Assembly: GCF_003665095.1 (NCBI RefSeq)
Contig: NZ_RCHV01000002.1
Span: 1,497,501-1,561,500, forward strand
Origin: Streptomyces sp. Z26
GTDB lineage: Bacteria > Actinomycetota > Actinomycetes > Streptomycetales > Streptomycetaceae
Length of the DNA: 64,000 nucleotides
Direction: 5' to 3'
Below, piece after piece: positions 42,965 to 51,300 of the stretch. Below the pieces are notes generated by a model, which was not told the origin of the DNA, did no database searches, and saw only the letters and a program-made list of their open reading frames with translations. Within the stretch, counting starts at the first letter, position 1. Every line of letters begins with the position of its first letter. Made by a program: the position numbers and the translations under genes.

Positions 42965-43400
42965 GGCAGGCGGCCCCTCCGTAGGTGTTTCGGGTGCGGT
43001 GTGCGGGGTGATGGGTCCGGGGGTGGGATACGTGGCGGTGGTGCGGTGAGGCGTACAAGTACGTGGTGCGGGTGCGTGGTGCGGCGTCACGTGTCACGCC
43101 GGTGCGGCGCGGGGCGCGGTACGTGGCGGGTGGTACGCGTACGGGTGCGGGGCGCGGTGGCGCGCGGCGGCGGTACGTACGGCCGCGCGGCACGTGCCCG
43201 TGGAACGTGTTCGTGATTTCGAACGTCGTTCGAAATGCTGACGTGAACGTAGAACGCGCGACGCGTGACCGTCAATGGCCCGGACGGCACGGGAAGTCCG
43301 CGGGAAGGGCACGGCCCGAGAACGCCAGCGGGAGCGGCCGCCCCCGAGCCCGAGGCCCGGCCCCGAGCCTCCCACCGCCCATCCCGGCCCGGCCCTGGTC
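42965..43400. other. GC-rich leader region of the dehydratase operon
   Basis: 436 bases with no convincing gene. Positions 42990-43200 are filled with GGTGCGG- and GTACG-rich imperfect repeats. The perfect palindrome 43216-43236 is the only clear site. The region between the palindrome and the terminator at 43401 has simple CCCGAG repeats. Confidence 0.4.
43216..43236 (-). promoter_or_regulatory. Perfect 21-bp palindromic operator upstream of the dehydratase operon
   Basis: Arms ATTTCGAACG (43216-43225) and CGTTCGAAAT (43227-43236) are exact complements around one T. AT-rich relative to its surroundings. Two related sites at 40584 and 31540 make an IclR-type regulon operator likely. Confidence 0.65.
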
Positions 43401-43419
43401 AGCCGGGCCGAGCCCGGCT
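43401..43419 (-). terminator. Terminator of the PucR-type regulator gene
   Basis: AGCCGGGC-CGA-GCCCGGCT; its 3' arm touches the stop codon of the regulator gene (43419). Confidence 0.5.
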
Positions 43420-44657
43420 CAGCCCGACCGGGCGGGCCCGAACTCGCCCTTCAACCGCATCGTCCGCAGCGCCAGCTCCAGCTCGAAACGGCTGTCGGGG
43501 TCGTCGATCTCCGCGCCCCACAACTCCCGTATCTGGCGCAGCCGGTAGCGCACGGTCTGCGGGTGCACCCCGAGCCGACTCGCCACCTCCGGCGCGCCGC
43601 CCCGGGTCTCCAGCCAGGCGAGCAGCGTCTCCGCGAGGCGCCGCCCGTGCGTGGGCGCGCAGCTCTCCAGCGGCGCGAGACGGCGCCGGGCGAGGTCCGC
43701 GATCAGCTCCTGCGGCGGGAGCAGCACCAGCGCCTCGGTGTACTCGGAGCAGTGCAGGAGGCCGCCGCTGGGCAGCAGACCGCGTTCCATCAGCCCGACC
43801 GCGGCCTGCGCCCAGTACAGCGACTTGGCCGCCTGCATCAGCGGCACCTGCGGCCCCATCGCCCCGGTCCAGCCGGCCGTGGCCCGCCGCAGCAGCTCGG
43901 CGCGACCGGCGGCGTCGGGCTCGGGTACGACCATGCGCGGCTGGTCGCAGTCCATGTCGAGGAGGACCTCGTCCCCGACGGCGGGCGGTACGGCGGAGCG
44001 CGCGGGCCGTACGAGCACGGCGACGGAGACCGTGTTCGGCACCGTCCAGCCGATGCGGGCGGCGCGGTCGGCGAGCAGCTCGGTGAGGTCGCCGGGCGCC
44101 CGGTGGTGCTCGGTGAGCAGCAGGTCGAGGAGCCGCCGCTGGAGCCGGAGCCGTTCGCCCGCGCGCCGGGCGGCGGCCTCGGCGTAGCCGCGTACGGACT
44201 CCGCGACGAGGCCGTCGAGGAACTGGAAGCCCGCGTCGGCCAGCTCGTACATCGCGGGCGCCGGGATCTCCATCCGGGTGCCGATGTCCGCGAGCCGCCG
44301 CCAGGACATGCGGATGCCGAGCCGGTAGATCGCCTGGAGCGAGTCGAGGCTGCGGCCCTGGAGCACCTCGCCGCGGCCGAACTCCTGGAAGACCTGCGGC
44401 GGCGGGGGCACCTGCGGGGCCTCCAGCCCCTGGCCGAGGTGCTCGACGAAGTGCTCCAGCGCGCGCCGTATGCCGATGAGCGCCATCGGGTCGCCGGACT
44501 CGTCGAGGGCCAGCGGCACCTGCGGGTACTCGCGCCGGATCTCGCCGAGGATGTCCTCGGCGAGTCCGGGCACCTCAGCGAGGGCGCGCTCGGCGAACTC
44601 CCGCACACGCAGCGGCGGTACGTCCTGCCAGGCGGAACGCGCCGTGGCGGCGGGCAC
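43419..44657 (-). CDS. PucR/CdaR-type helix-turn-helix regulator
   Basis: 412 residues from GTG 44657 with GGAG upstream. Same architecture as FasR: N-terminal helical domain (about 1-170, VREFAERALAEVPGLAEDIL, LQAIYRLGIRMSWRRLADIG), a GGDEF-like middle region, and a C-terminal PucR helix-turn-helix ending LETRGGAPEVASRLGVHPQTVRYRLRQI. It starts three bases after a small membrane-protein gene, so the two are one operon. The target is unknown; its own neighbours on both sides are transcribed from other promoters. Confidence 0.82.
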   Translation of the reverse strand: MPAATARSAWQDVPPLRVREFAERALAEVPGLAEDILGEIRREYPQVPLALDESGDPMALIGIRRALEHFVEHLGQGLEAPQVPPPPQVFQEFGRGEVLQGRSLDSLQAIYRLGIRMSWRRLADIGTRMEIPAPAMYELADAGFQFLDGLVAESVRGYAEAAARRAGERLRLQRRLLDLLLTEHHRAPGDLTELLADRAARIGWTVPNTVSVAVLVRPARSAVPPAVGDEVLLDMDCDQPRMVVPEPDAAGRAELLRRATAGWTGAMGPQVPLMQAAKSLYWAQAAVGLMERGLLPSGGLLHCSEYTEALVLLPPQELIADLARRRLAPLESCAPTHGRRLAETLLAWLETRGGAPEVASRLGVHPQTVRYRLRQIRELWGAEIDDPDSRFELELALRTMRLKGEFGPARSG

Positions 44658-44660
44658 CGG

Positions 44661-44981
44661 TCACTCCCCCGGCCCGGTTTCCGCGGGGTCGGGTGCGGAG
44701 GTCTCGGACGGCGCCGGGGACGACGCGGGGTCGCCCGGTGCCGCGGACTCGGCGGCGTCCGCCGGTGCCGACGCGTCCGGTGACGCGGAGGCGTCCGCCG
44801 GTGCCGACGGCGCGGCCTCCTCCGAGGGCCCCGACCGCGGCGCGTCCGTGCCGAAGTGCACGAGCGGAACGTTGGGCTGCTCCGGCGTCGCGTTGAGCGC
44901 GGCGACGATGCCGAACGCCGCCCCGACCGCGAGCACCGCTGCTGCGGCGCAGGTCAGGGCGGCTGCGATGAATCTGTGCAT
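44661..44981 (-). CDS. Small membrane-anchored protein, DUF2613-like
   Basis: 106 residues. One N-terminal membrane segment or uncleaved signal (FIAAALTCAAAAVLAVGAAFGIV, residues 4-26), then TPEQPNVPLVHFGTD and a low-complexity Ala/Pro/Ser/Glu/Asp tail with ADASASPDASAP repeats. The start and first 45 residues match the DUF2613 pattern of actinobacterial single-helix proteins. Unknown function. First gene of the operon with the PucR-type regulator. Confidence 0.6.
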   Translation of the reverse strand: MHRFIAAALTCAAAAVLAVGAAFGIVAALNATPEQPNVPLVHFGTDAPRSGPSEEAAPSAPADASASPDASAPADAAESAAPGDPASSPAPSETSAPDPAETGPGE

Positions 44982-45210
44982 GGCGCGGCAAACCTCTTTC
45001 CGTGAATGCGCACCGGCCCCGCCCCAGGGGCAGCTGGCTAAGTTACCCGAGTGTCAAAGAAGCATTGACGCCATGTCAAGGCGTCGCTTACGTTTCCGGC
45101 TCATACGGACCCTGTACGGAGCCTGTACGGCTTCCTTACGGCTCCCCCACGGCTTCGTCGAACGCGCACCGTCGCCCGTAGCATCGCCTGACCCTCCGGA
45201 GACCCAAACC

Positions 45211-46188
45211 ATGCGCCGTTCCTGTTCCCCGCTCTCGCTGGTCCTGCTGGGTCTCGGCGTGTTCCTGCTGGTCCTGGCACCGATGCTGGCCTGGTACGTC
45301 GAGCCGCGCGCCCAGCGCACGCCCATCGACATCGACTCCACCACCGTGCTCGCGGGCACCGGAAGCTACTTCGACCAGCAGGAAGTGGCCACCAAGGACG
45401 ACCAGAAGCTCACCGTCACCCGCCGGGTGCTGGGGAACGTCTCGGAGAGCGAGAAGCACGGCGTGGCCGTGTGGGACGTGTCGCAGACCATCGACAACCC
45501 GAAGACGCTGAAGCTCGCGGACCCGCGGAAGTCGTTCCAGTGGACGACGGAGCGCTGGGTCACCGACCGCGAGACGAACCGCCCGGTGCACTGCTGCGGC
45601 GAGACGCCGAAGCGCTTCGGCGGCGACGCGTACCTGAAGTTCCCCTTCGGCATGGAGGAGCGCGGCTACACCTGGTGGGACGCCACCCTCGGGGACACCG
45701 TGCCGCTGAGCTACAAGGGCCGCCAGAAGGTCGCCGGCTACGAGGGCCTGCGCTACACCGGCTCCGTGAAGGACCAGGTCAAGGTCGGTTCGCGGCAGGT
45801 GCCGGGGGTGCTCGTGGACGAGAAGGACCGCGGCCAGGTGAACGCCGAGGAGTGGTACTCCAACGCCGGGATCGACATCACCGTCGACGAGCGCACCGGC
45901 CGTATCCTGCGCGTCAGCATCGCCCCGAAGGTCGTCCTGCGGGCGCCCGGCAAGGACGAGGACAAGGTGACCCTGCTCCAGAGTGACAAGCTGGAGTTCA
46001 CCGGGAAGACCCAGCGCGAGCAGGTCGACCTGGCCCGTACGGACAGCGACAGGCTGAAGCTCGTCGGGGAGACGGCCCCGGTGGGGAGCGCCGCCGCGGG
46101 CGGGCTGCTGGCGATCGGCGGCGGGTTCCTCGTCGTACGCGGCCGGAACCGGCCCGCCGGACAGGGCGCGGCGGGGAGCGCAACGTGA
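45211..46188 (+). CDS. DUF3068 exported membrane protein (porin PorA-family-like)
   Basis: 325 residues from ATG 45211 with GGAG upstream. An N-terminal membrane helix (LSLVLLGLGVFLLVLAPMLAWYV) and a C-terminal helix (AAAGGLLAIGGGFLVV) flank about 260 extracytoplasmic residues: STTVLAGTGSYFD, WTTERWVTDRETNRPVHCCGE, GYEGLRYTG and YSNAGIDITVDERTGRI. DUF3068 proteins occur in mycolic and non-mycolic actinobacteria, next to envelope-glycan genes. It precedes the GT4-AftD operon, 192 bases ahead, and is probably part of the same envelope function. A TTGAC/GTCAA repeat (45065-45079) lies in its promoter area. Confidence 0.78.
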   Translation: MRRSCSPLSLVLLGLGVFLLVLAPMLAWYVEPRAQRTPIDIDSTTVLAGTGSYFDQQEVATKDDQKLTVTRRVLGNVSESEKHGVAVWDVSQTIDNPKTLKLADPRKSFQWTTERWVTDRETNRPVHCCGETPKRFGGDAYLKFPFGMEERGYTWWDATLGDTVPLSYKGRQKVAGYEGLRYTGSVKDQVKVGSRQVPGVLVDEKDRGQVNAEEWYSNAGIDITVDERTGRILRVSIAPKVVLRAPGKDEDKVTLLQSDKLEFTGKTQREQVDLARTDSDRLKLVGETAPVGSAAAGGLLAIGGGFLVVRGRNRPAGQGAAGSAT

Positions 46189-46380
46189 TGAATCGCGGGC
46201 GCCCCGGAGGCCGGAAATTGTCACCCCGGTGAGTAGCCCCGTTCCCGGGGTGAGCGAACACTGAGCTAGCCACAGCGCACCCCGCCCCGGAACCGCCCCT
46301 TCCTGAGCACGACTCCTGAGCACCACGTACCCCCCGCGCCTGTCCCCGTTCGATCCGCACACAGACGAGTTGGAGCGCAG

Positions 46381-47658
46381 ATGCCCCAGCACGTACGACC
46401 GTCGCTGGTCTCCCCGCGCGGCGCGGCTCCCCACGCGCCCGCCGCCGACACCGCGTCCGTCACCGCCGTCACCGCCGCTCCCGGCGCGGGCGCCGTCGGT
46501 ACGGCACACGCCGTCGGTACGGCGAGCGGCGACACCGCGCGTGCCCGGCGGCGCCCGGAGCCGGAGCAGCCCAGACGCATCGTGTTCCTCGCCCGGCGCG
46601 ACCTGGACAACCCGGCGGCGGGCGGCTCCGAGCTGCTCGTCGACCGGATAGCCGACGGGCTGACCGCACAGGGCCACCAGGTGACCCTGCTGTGCGGCGG
46701 CCCGGCCGCCTACCGCGACTACCGCGTCGTCTCCGCCGGGGGCGACGCCGACCACTTCCTGCGCGCCCGCCGCGCCTTCGACCGGCAGGTCGGGGACTGC
46801 GACCTGCTGGTCGAGGTCTCGAACGGCATGCCGTACCTCGCGCCCCTCTGGTACCGCGGTCCGACGGTGTGCCTCGTCAACCACGTGCACACCGACCTGT
46901 GGGGCATGCGCTACCCGGCGCCCGCCGCCCGCCTCGGGCGCAAGCTGGAGCACTGGGCGCTCGCCAGCAACCACCGCGGCAACCTCAAGATCGCCGTGTC
47001 CGGTTCCACCGCCGAGGCGCTGGCCGGGCTGGGGGTGCCGCGCGACGAGATACGCATCGTCTACAACGGCGTCGAGGACCCCGGCCCCCTCGTCCCCAAG
47101 GCGCCCGAGCCGCTGTTCCTCGCGATGGGGCGGCTCGTCGAGTACAAGCGCATCGACCTGCTGCTGCGGCTGTGGGAGCGGGTCCGCCCGGTCACCGGCG
47201 GGCGGCTGGTGATCGTCGGTGACGGCCCGGAGCGGGCCCGGCTGGAGGCGATGGCCGGTCCCGGTGTCGTCTTCACCGGCCACATCGGTGAGGCCGAGAA
47301 GCACCGGCTGCTGTGCCAGGCGTGGCTGCTGCTGCACCCGTCGCTGGTCGAGGGGTGGGGCCTGGTCGTCACGGAGGCCGCCGCCCGCGGCACCCCCGCC
47401 GTCGGCTTCGACATCCCCGGCCTGCGCGACTCCATCGAGGACGGCCGTACGGGCCTGCTGGCGCGCGGCGAGAGCTCGTTCGCCGCGCACTGGTGCTCGG
47501 TGGCGCTGTCCGCGCAGCGGCGCGAGGCGCTGGGCCGTGCCGCGGAGCTGCGGGCGGAACGGTTCCGCTGGTCGGACACGGTACGCAGCTTCCGTACGGT
47601 CGCGGCGGAGGCGTACGCCCGCGCGGCCACACCCTCCCTGAGCCGGAAGCGGGGCTGA
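46381..47658 (+). CDS. GT4-family glycosyltransferase
   Basis: 425 residues from ATG 46381 with GGAG five bases upstream. A low-complexity Ala/Thr/Gly leader of about 60 residues precedes the GT-B fold: RRIVFLARRDLDNPAAGGSELLVDRIADGL (acceptor domain), VNHVHTDLWGMRY, then YNGVEDPGPLV, FLAMGRLVEYKRIDLLLR, VIVGDGPERARLEA and HPSLVEGWGLVVTEAAARGTPAVGF (EX7E donor motif). It transfers a sugar from a nucleotide donor at the inner membrane face. First gene of the coupled envelope operon; the methyltransferase starts six bases later. Confidence 0.88.
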   Translation: MPQHVRPSLVSPRGAAPHAPAADTASVTAVTAAPGAGAVGTAHAVGTASGDTARARRRPEPEQPRRIVFLARRDLDNPAAGGSELLVDRIADGLTAQGHQVTLLCGGPAAYRDYRVVSAGGDADHFLRARRAFDRQVGDCDLLVEVSNGMPYLAPLWYRGPTVCLVNHVHTDLWGMRYPAPAARLGRKLEHWALASNHRGNLKIAVSGSTAEALAGLGVPRDEIRIVYNGVEDPGPLVPKAPEPLFLAMGRLVEYKRIDLLLRLWERVRPVTGGRLVIVGDGPERARLEAMAGPGVVFTGHIGEAEKHRLLCQAWLLLHPSLVEGWGLVVTEAAARGTPAVGFDIPGLRDSIEDGRTGLLARGESSFAAHWCSVALSAQRREALGRAAELRAERFRWSDTVRSFRTVAAEAYARAATPSLSRKRG

Positions 47659-47664
47659 CGCGGA

Positions 47665-48393
47665 GTGCGGGACCCCTCGTTCAGAAGATCCGTCGCCCTC
47701 TTCCGGGCCTTCATGCGGGAGCAGACGGAGCCCGAGGAGTGCTACGGGCTGCTGGCGCGCGACGCCGCGCAGCAGGTCGAGCGGTACGAGCCGCTGAAGG
47801 GCGCGACCGTCGTCGACATCGGCGGCGGGAACGGCCATTTCACGGAGGAGTTCCGGCGCCGCGGCGCACAGAGCTTCCTCTTCGAGCCGGACATGGCCGA
47901 GTTGCTCGCGGGCGGGCGCCGCCCCGAGGGCGCGGTGCTCGCGGACGGCTACCTGCTGCCGCTCGCGGACGGCTCCGCCGACGTCTGCTTCTCCTCGAAC
48001 GTGCTGGAGCACGTGGCCGACCCGGCGACCTTCCTGTCGGAGATGGTCCGCGTGACCCGTCCCGGCGGGCTGATCTACGTGTCGTTCACCAACTGGTACT
48101 CCCCGTGGGGCGGCCACGAGACCGCACCCTGGCACTACCTCGGCGCCGAACGGGCCCGCGCGCGCTACCGCAGGCGCACCGGCCACGACGCCAAGCACAC
48201 CCTCGGCGAGAACCTCTTCGCCGTGCACATCGGTCCCACCCTGCGCCAGGTGCGCGCCCGCGACGACGTGGAGGTCCTCTCCGCGCGCTCGCGCTACTGG
48301 CCGTTCCTGCCGGGAGCGATCACGCGCGTGCCGGGCCTCCGCGAGTTCGCCACCTGGAACCTCCTCCTCATCCTCCGGCGGTGCCCCTCATGA
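47665..48393 (+). CDS. SAM-dependent methyltransferase of the envelope operon
   Basis: 242 residues from GTG 47665. Class I fold: VVDIGGGNGHFTEEF (motif I, about residue 48), FEPDMAELL (motif II acidic), FSSNVLEHVADPATFL and VTRPGGLIYVSF. The Trp-rich segment FTNWYSPWGGHETAPWHYLG probably shapes the acceptor site. It overlaps the AftD-like gene (ATGA). The acceptor is likely a sugar or lipid-linked sugar made by this operon, which is inference from context. Confidence 0.82.
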   Translation: MRDPSFRRSVALFRAFMREQTEPEECYGLLARDAAQQVERYEPLKGATVVDIGGGNGHFTEEFRRRGAQSFLFEPDMAELLAGGRRPEGAVLADGYLLPLADGSADVCFSSNVLEHVADPATFLSEMVRVTRPGGLIYVSFTNWYSPWGGHETAPWHYLGAERARARYRRRTGHDAKHTLGENLFAVHIGPTLRQVRARDDVEVLSARSRYWPFLPGAITRVPGLREFATWNLLLILRRCPS

Positions 48394-51300
48394 CCACGAG
48401 CGCAATCAGCCCGCCCGCCCCCGCGGGCCCGGGACGGCCGCAGCACGCCAGGACGGCGGCGCTGCCTCCCCCGGACGACCAGCCGCGCGACCGGCGCTGG
48501 CTGCTCGCCGCCTGGCTGACCGTGCTCGTCGGCTTCCTGGTGTCGTCGCCGGGCAAGATGACGTTCGAGACGAAGCTCGGCGTCGCCACCGACCCGTGGC
48601 GCTTCATCGGTGAACTCGGTGAACTCTGGCACCACCAGGGCGGTTTCGGCGGCATCGCCGACCAGTACATCGGCTACGCCTTCCCGATGCTGCCGTTCTA
48701 CGCGCTGACCGACCTGCTCCACATCCCGGTCTGGCTCGCCGAACGCCTGTGGCTGTCCCTCGTGGTGACCGCCGCGTTCTGGGGCGCGCTGCGGCTGGCC
48801 GAGCGGTTCGGCGTGGGCACCGCCCGCTCCCGGCTGCTGGGTGCCGCGGTGTACGCGCTGTGGCCGACGTTCACCATCGTCATCGGCTCCACCTCGGCCG
48901 CGGCCCTGCCCGGCGCCGTACTGCCCTGGGTGATCCTGCCGCTGACCTCGGTCACCGCGTCGCCGCGCGTGGCCGCGGCCCGCTCGGCGCTGATCATCCC
49001 GTTCATGGGCGGCGTGAACGCGGCGTCGACGCTCGCGTCGCTGCTGCCCGTCGGCCTGTACGTGCTGAGCCGCACCGGCCGCCGACGCCGTACGCTCGTC
49101 GCCTGGTGGACGCCCGGCGTGATCCTCGCGTGCCTGTGGTGGATCGTGCCCCTGCTGCTGCTCGGCGCGTACGGCGAGGACTTCATGCCGTACGTGGAGC
49201 AGGCCGACACCACCACCGGCACCATGTCCGCGACGGAGATGCTGCGCGGCGCGGGCAACTGGGTCGCCTACCTCAACTACGGCGAGCCCTGGCTGCCCGC
49301 CGGTTGGGACATGGCGACCGGCGTCCTCGCCGTCCTCGCCAGCGCGGCCGCCGCCGCGCTCGGCCTCGCCGGGCTGGCCCGCCGCGACCTGCCGGAGCGG
49401 CGCTGGCTGGTGCTGACCGCCGTCACCGTCACCGGGATCATGCTGGCCGGTTACGCGGGCGGGCTGGGCGGCCCGTTCGCCGGGACGGTGCAGGACCTGC
49501 TGGACGGGGCGCTGCGGCCGTTCCGCAACATCTACAAGTTCCAGCCGGGGCTCGCGCTGGCGCTCGCCCTCGGTCTCGCCCACCTGGTGGGCCGGTCGAC
49601 GCTGTCGGAGCGGACCCGTACGGTCCGGGGCGGGCGGTTCGTGCCCGCGGCCGTCGCCGTACTGCTGCTGCCCGGCCTGGCGCTGCCGTACCTCAAGGGC
49701 GACATCATGCAGTCCGGCGCGTTCGACGGGCTGCCGAAGCACTGGGAGCAGACCGCGGGCTGGTTGGAGAAGAACTCCCCCGACACCCGCGCGTACGTCA
49801 CCCCGTCCACCGCGCACGGCATCTACACCTGGGGCTCCCCCATCGACCAGCCGCTCGACGTGCTGGCCGAGTCGCCGTGGGCGCAGCGGGACTTCGTCCC
49901 CTTCGGCACGCCCGGCAACCGGCGCGCGATGGACGCCGTGGAGCAGGCGCTGAAGTCCGGCGGCGAGGTGCCGGGGCTGGCGGCGTTCCTGGCCCGCTCG
50001 GGCCTGTACGACGTGGTGGTGCGGAACGACCTCGACCCCGGCGAGATCGGCTACGTGCCGCCGGAGACGGTGAAGCGCACCCTGGAGGCGTCCGGCTACC
50101 GCAAGGTGAAGGGCTTCGGCCCGAAGATCACCGGCGGCACCATCCCGGCGAACACCCCGGTCGACGTCGTCGGCCTCTACCCGCGCCCGCAGGCCGTGGA
50201 GATCTACGAGCCCACGGACGTCGAGCGCCCCGGCGAGGTCACCGCCAAGGCCGCCGCCGACACGGCCGTCGTCAGCGGCGGCCCCGAGTCGCTGCTGCCG
50301 CTGGCCGCCGACCCGCGCCTGGCGGGACGGCCCACCGTGCTCGCCGGTGACGACCACCCGGGCATCACCGCCCCCGCGCTCCAGGTGCAGGGCGACGGGC
50401 TGCGCCGGGCCGACACCCGCTTCGGGCTGCTGACGAACAACACCTCGGCCACGTACGGGCCGAAGGAACGCAACCACCCCGACAGCGAGCAGGACGCGGG
50501 CGAGGAGCCGAAGCAGATCCTGCCGACGGAGGGCACCGAGCACCAGACGACCGCCGACCTGCGCGGCGCGAAGTCGGTGACGGCGTCCAGCAGCGGCAAC
50601 TGGCTGTTCCACCTGCCGCAGTTCGAGCCGGTCAACGCCTTCGACGGCAACCCGGACACCGGCTGGGCCGAGGGCACCGCGGGCGACCCGGAGGGGCAGT
50701 GGCTCCGTATCGCCTTCGACGACCCGACGGACATCCCCGCCGAGCTGAAGATGACGCCGCTCCCCGGCGACCAGGTGCGCGCGGTCCCGACCGGCGTGCG
50801 CGTCGAGACGGACCAGGGCGAGGTGGAGAGCCCGCTCCAGGCGAACGGGTCGCAGCAGACCGTCAAGGCGCCCAAGGGCGCGGCGAAGTGGCTCAAGGTG
50901 ACGATCACCGGCACCGAGAGCGCGCAGCCGGGCCTGACCGGTGCCGGGTTCTCGGAGATCTCCATCCCGGACGTGCAGGTCACCAAGCTGCTGAAGCTCC
51001 CCGCGGACGGCGGCGGCGCGGACGACGACGGCGTCACCAGCAGCGAACTGGTGTCGCTGCACCGCGAGAGCGACCCGGGCGGCCTGATGTCGACGTCCGC
51101 CGAGGTGGGCCTGCACCGCGAGTTCGCGACGCGCGGCACGGACGACTTCGCCGTCAGGGCGCGGGCGTTGCCGGTGCCGAGCGACGAACTGGACGACGTA
51201 CTGGACGAGGTGGCGCCCGGCTCCCGTGACCGGCTGGTCGCGACCGCCGACTCCACCAGCCGGTTCGGCGCGGGGACCAGTCCGCGCAGTCTCGTCGACA

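Noticed and set aside
42965..43200. CRISPR-like or satellite array
   Set aside because: The repeats are short, irregular GGTGCGG/GTACG runs without constant spacers.
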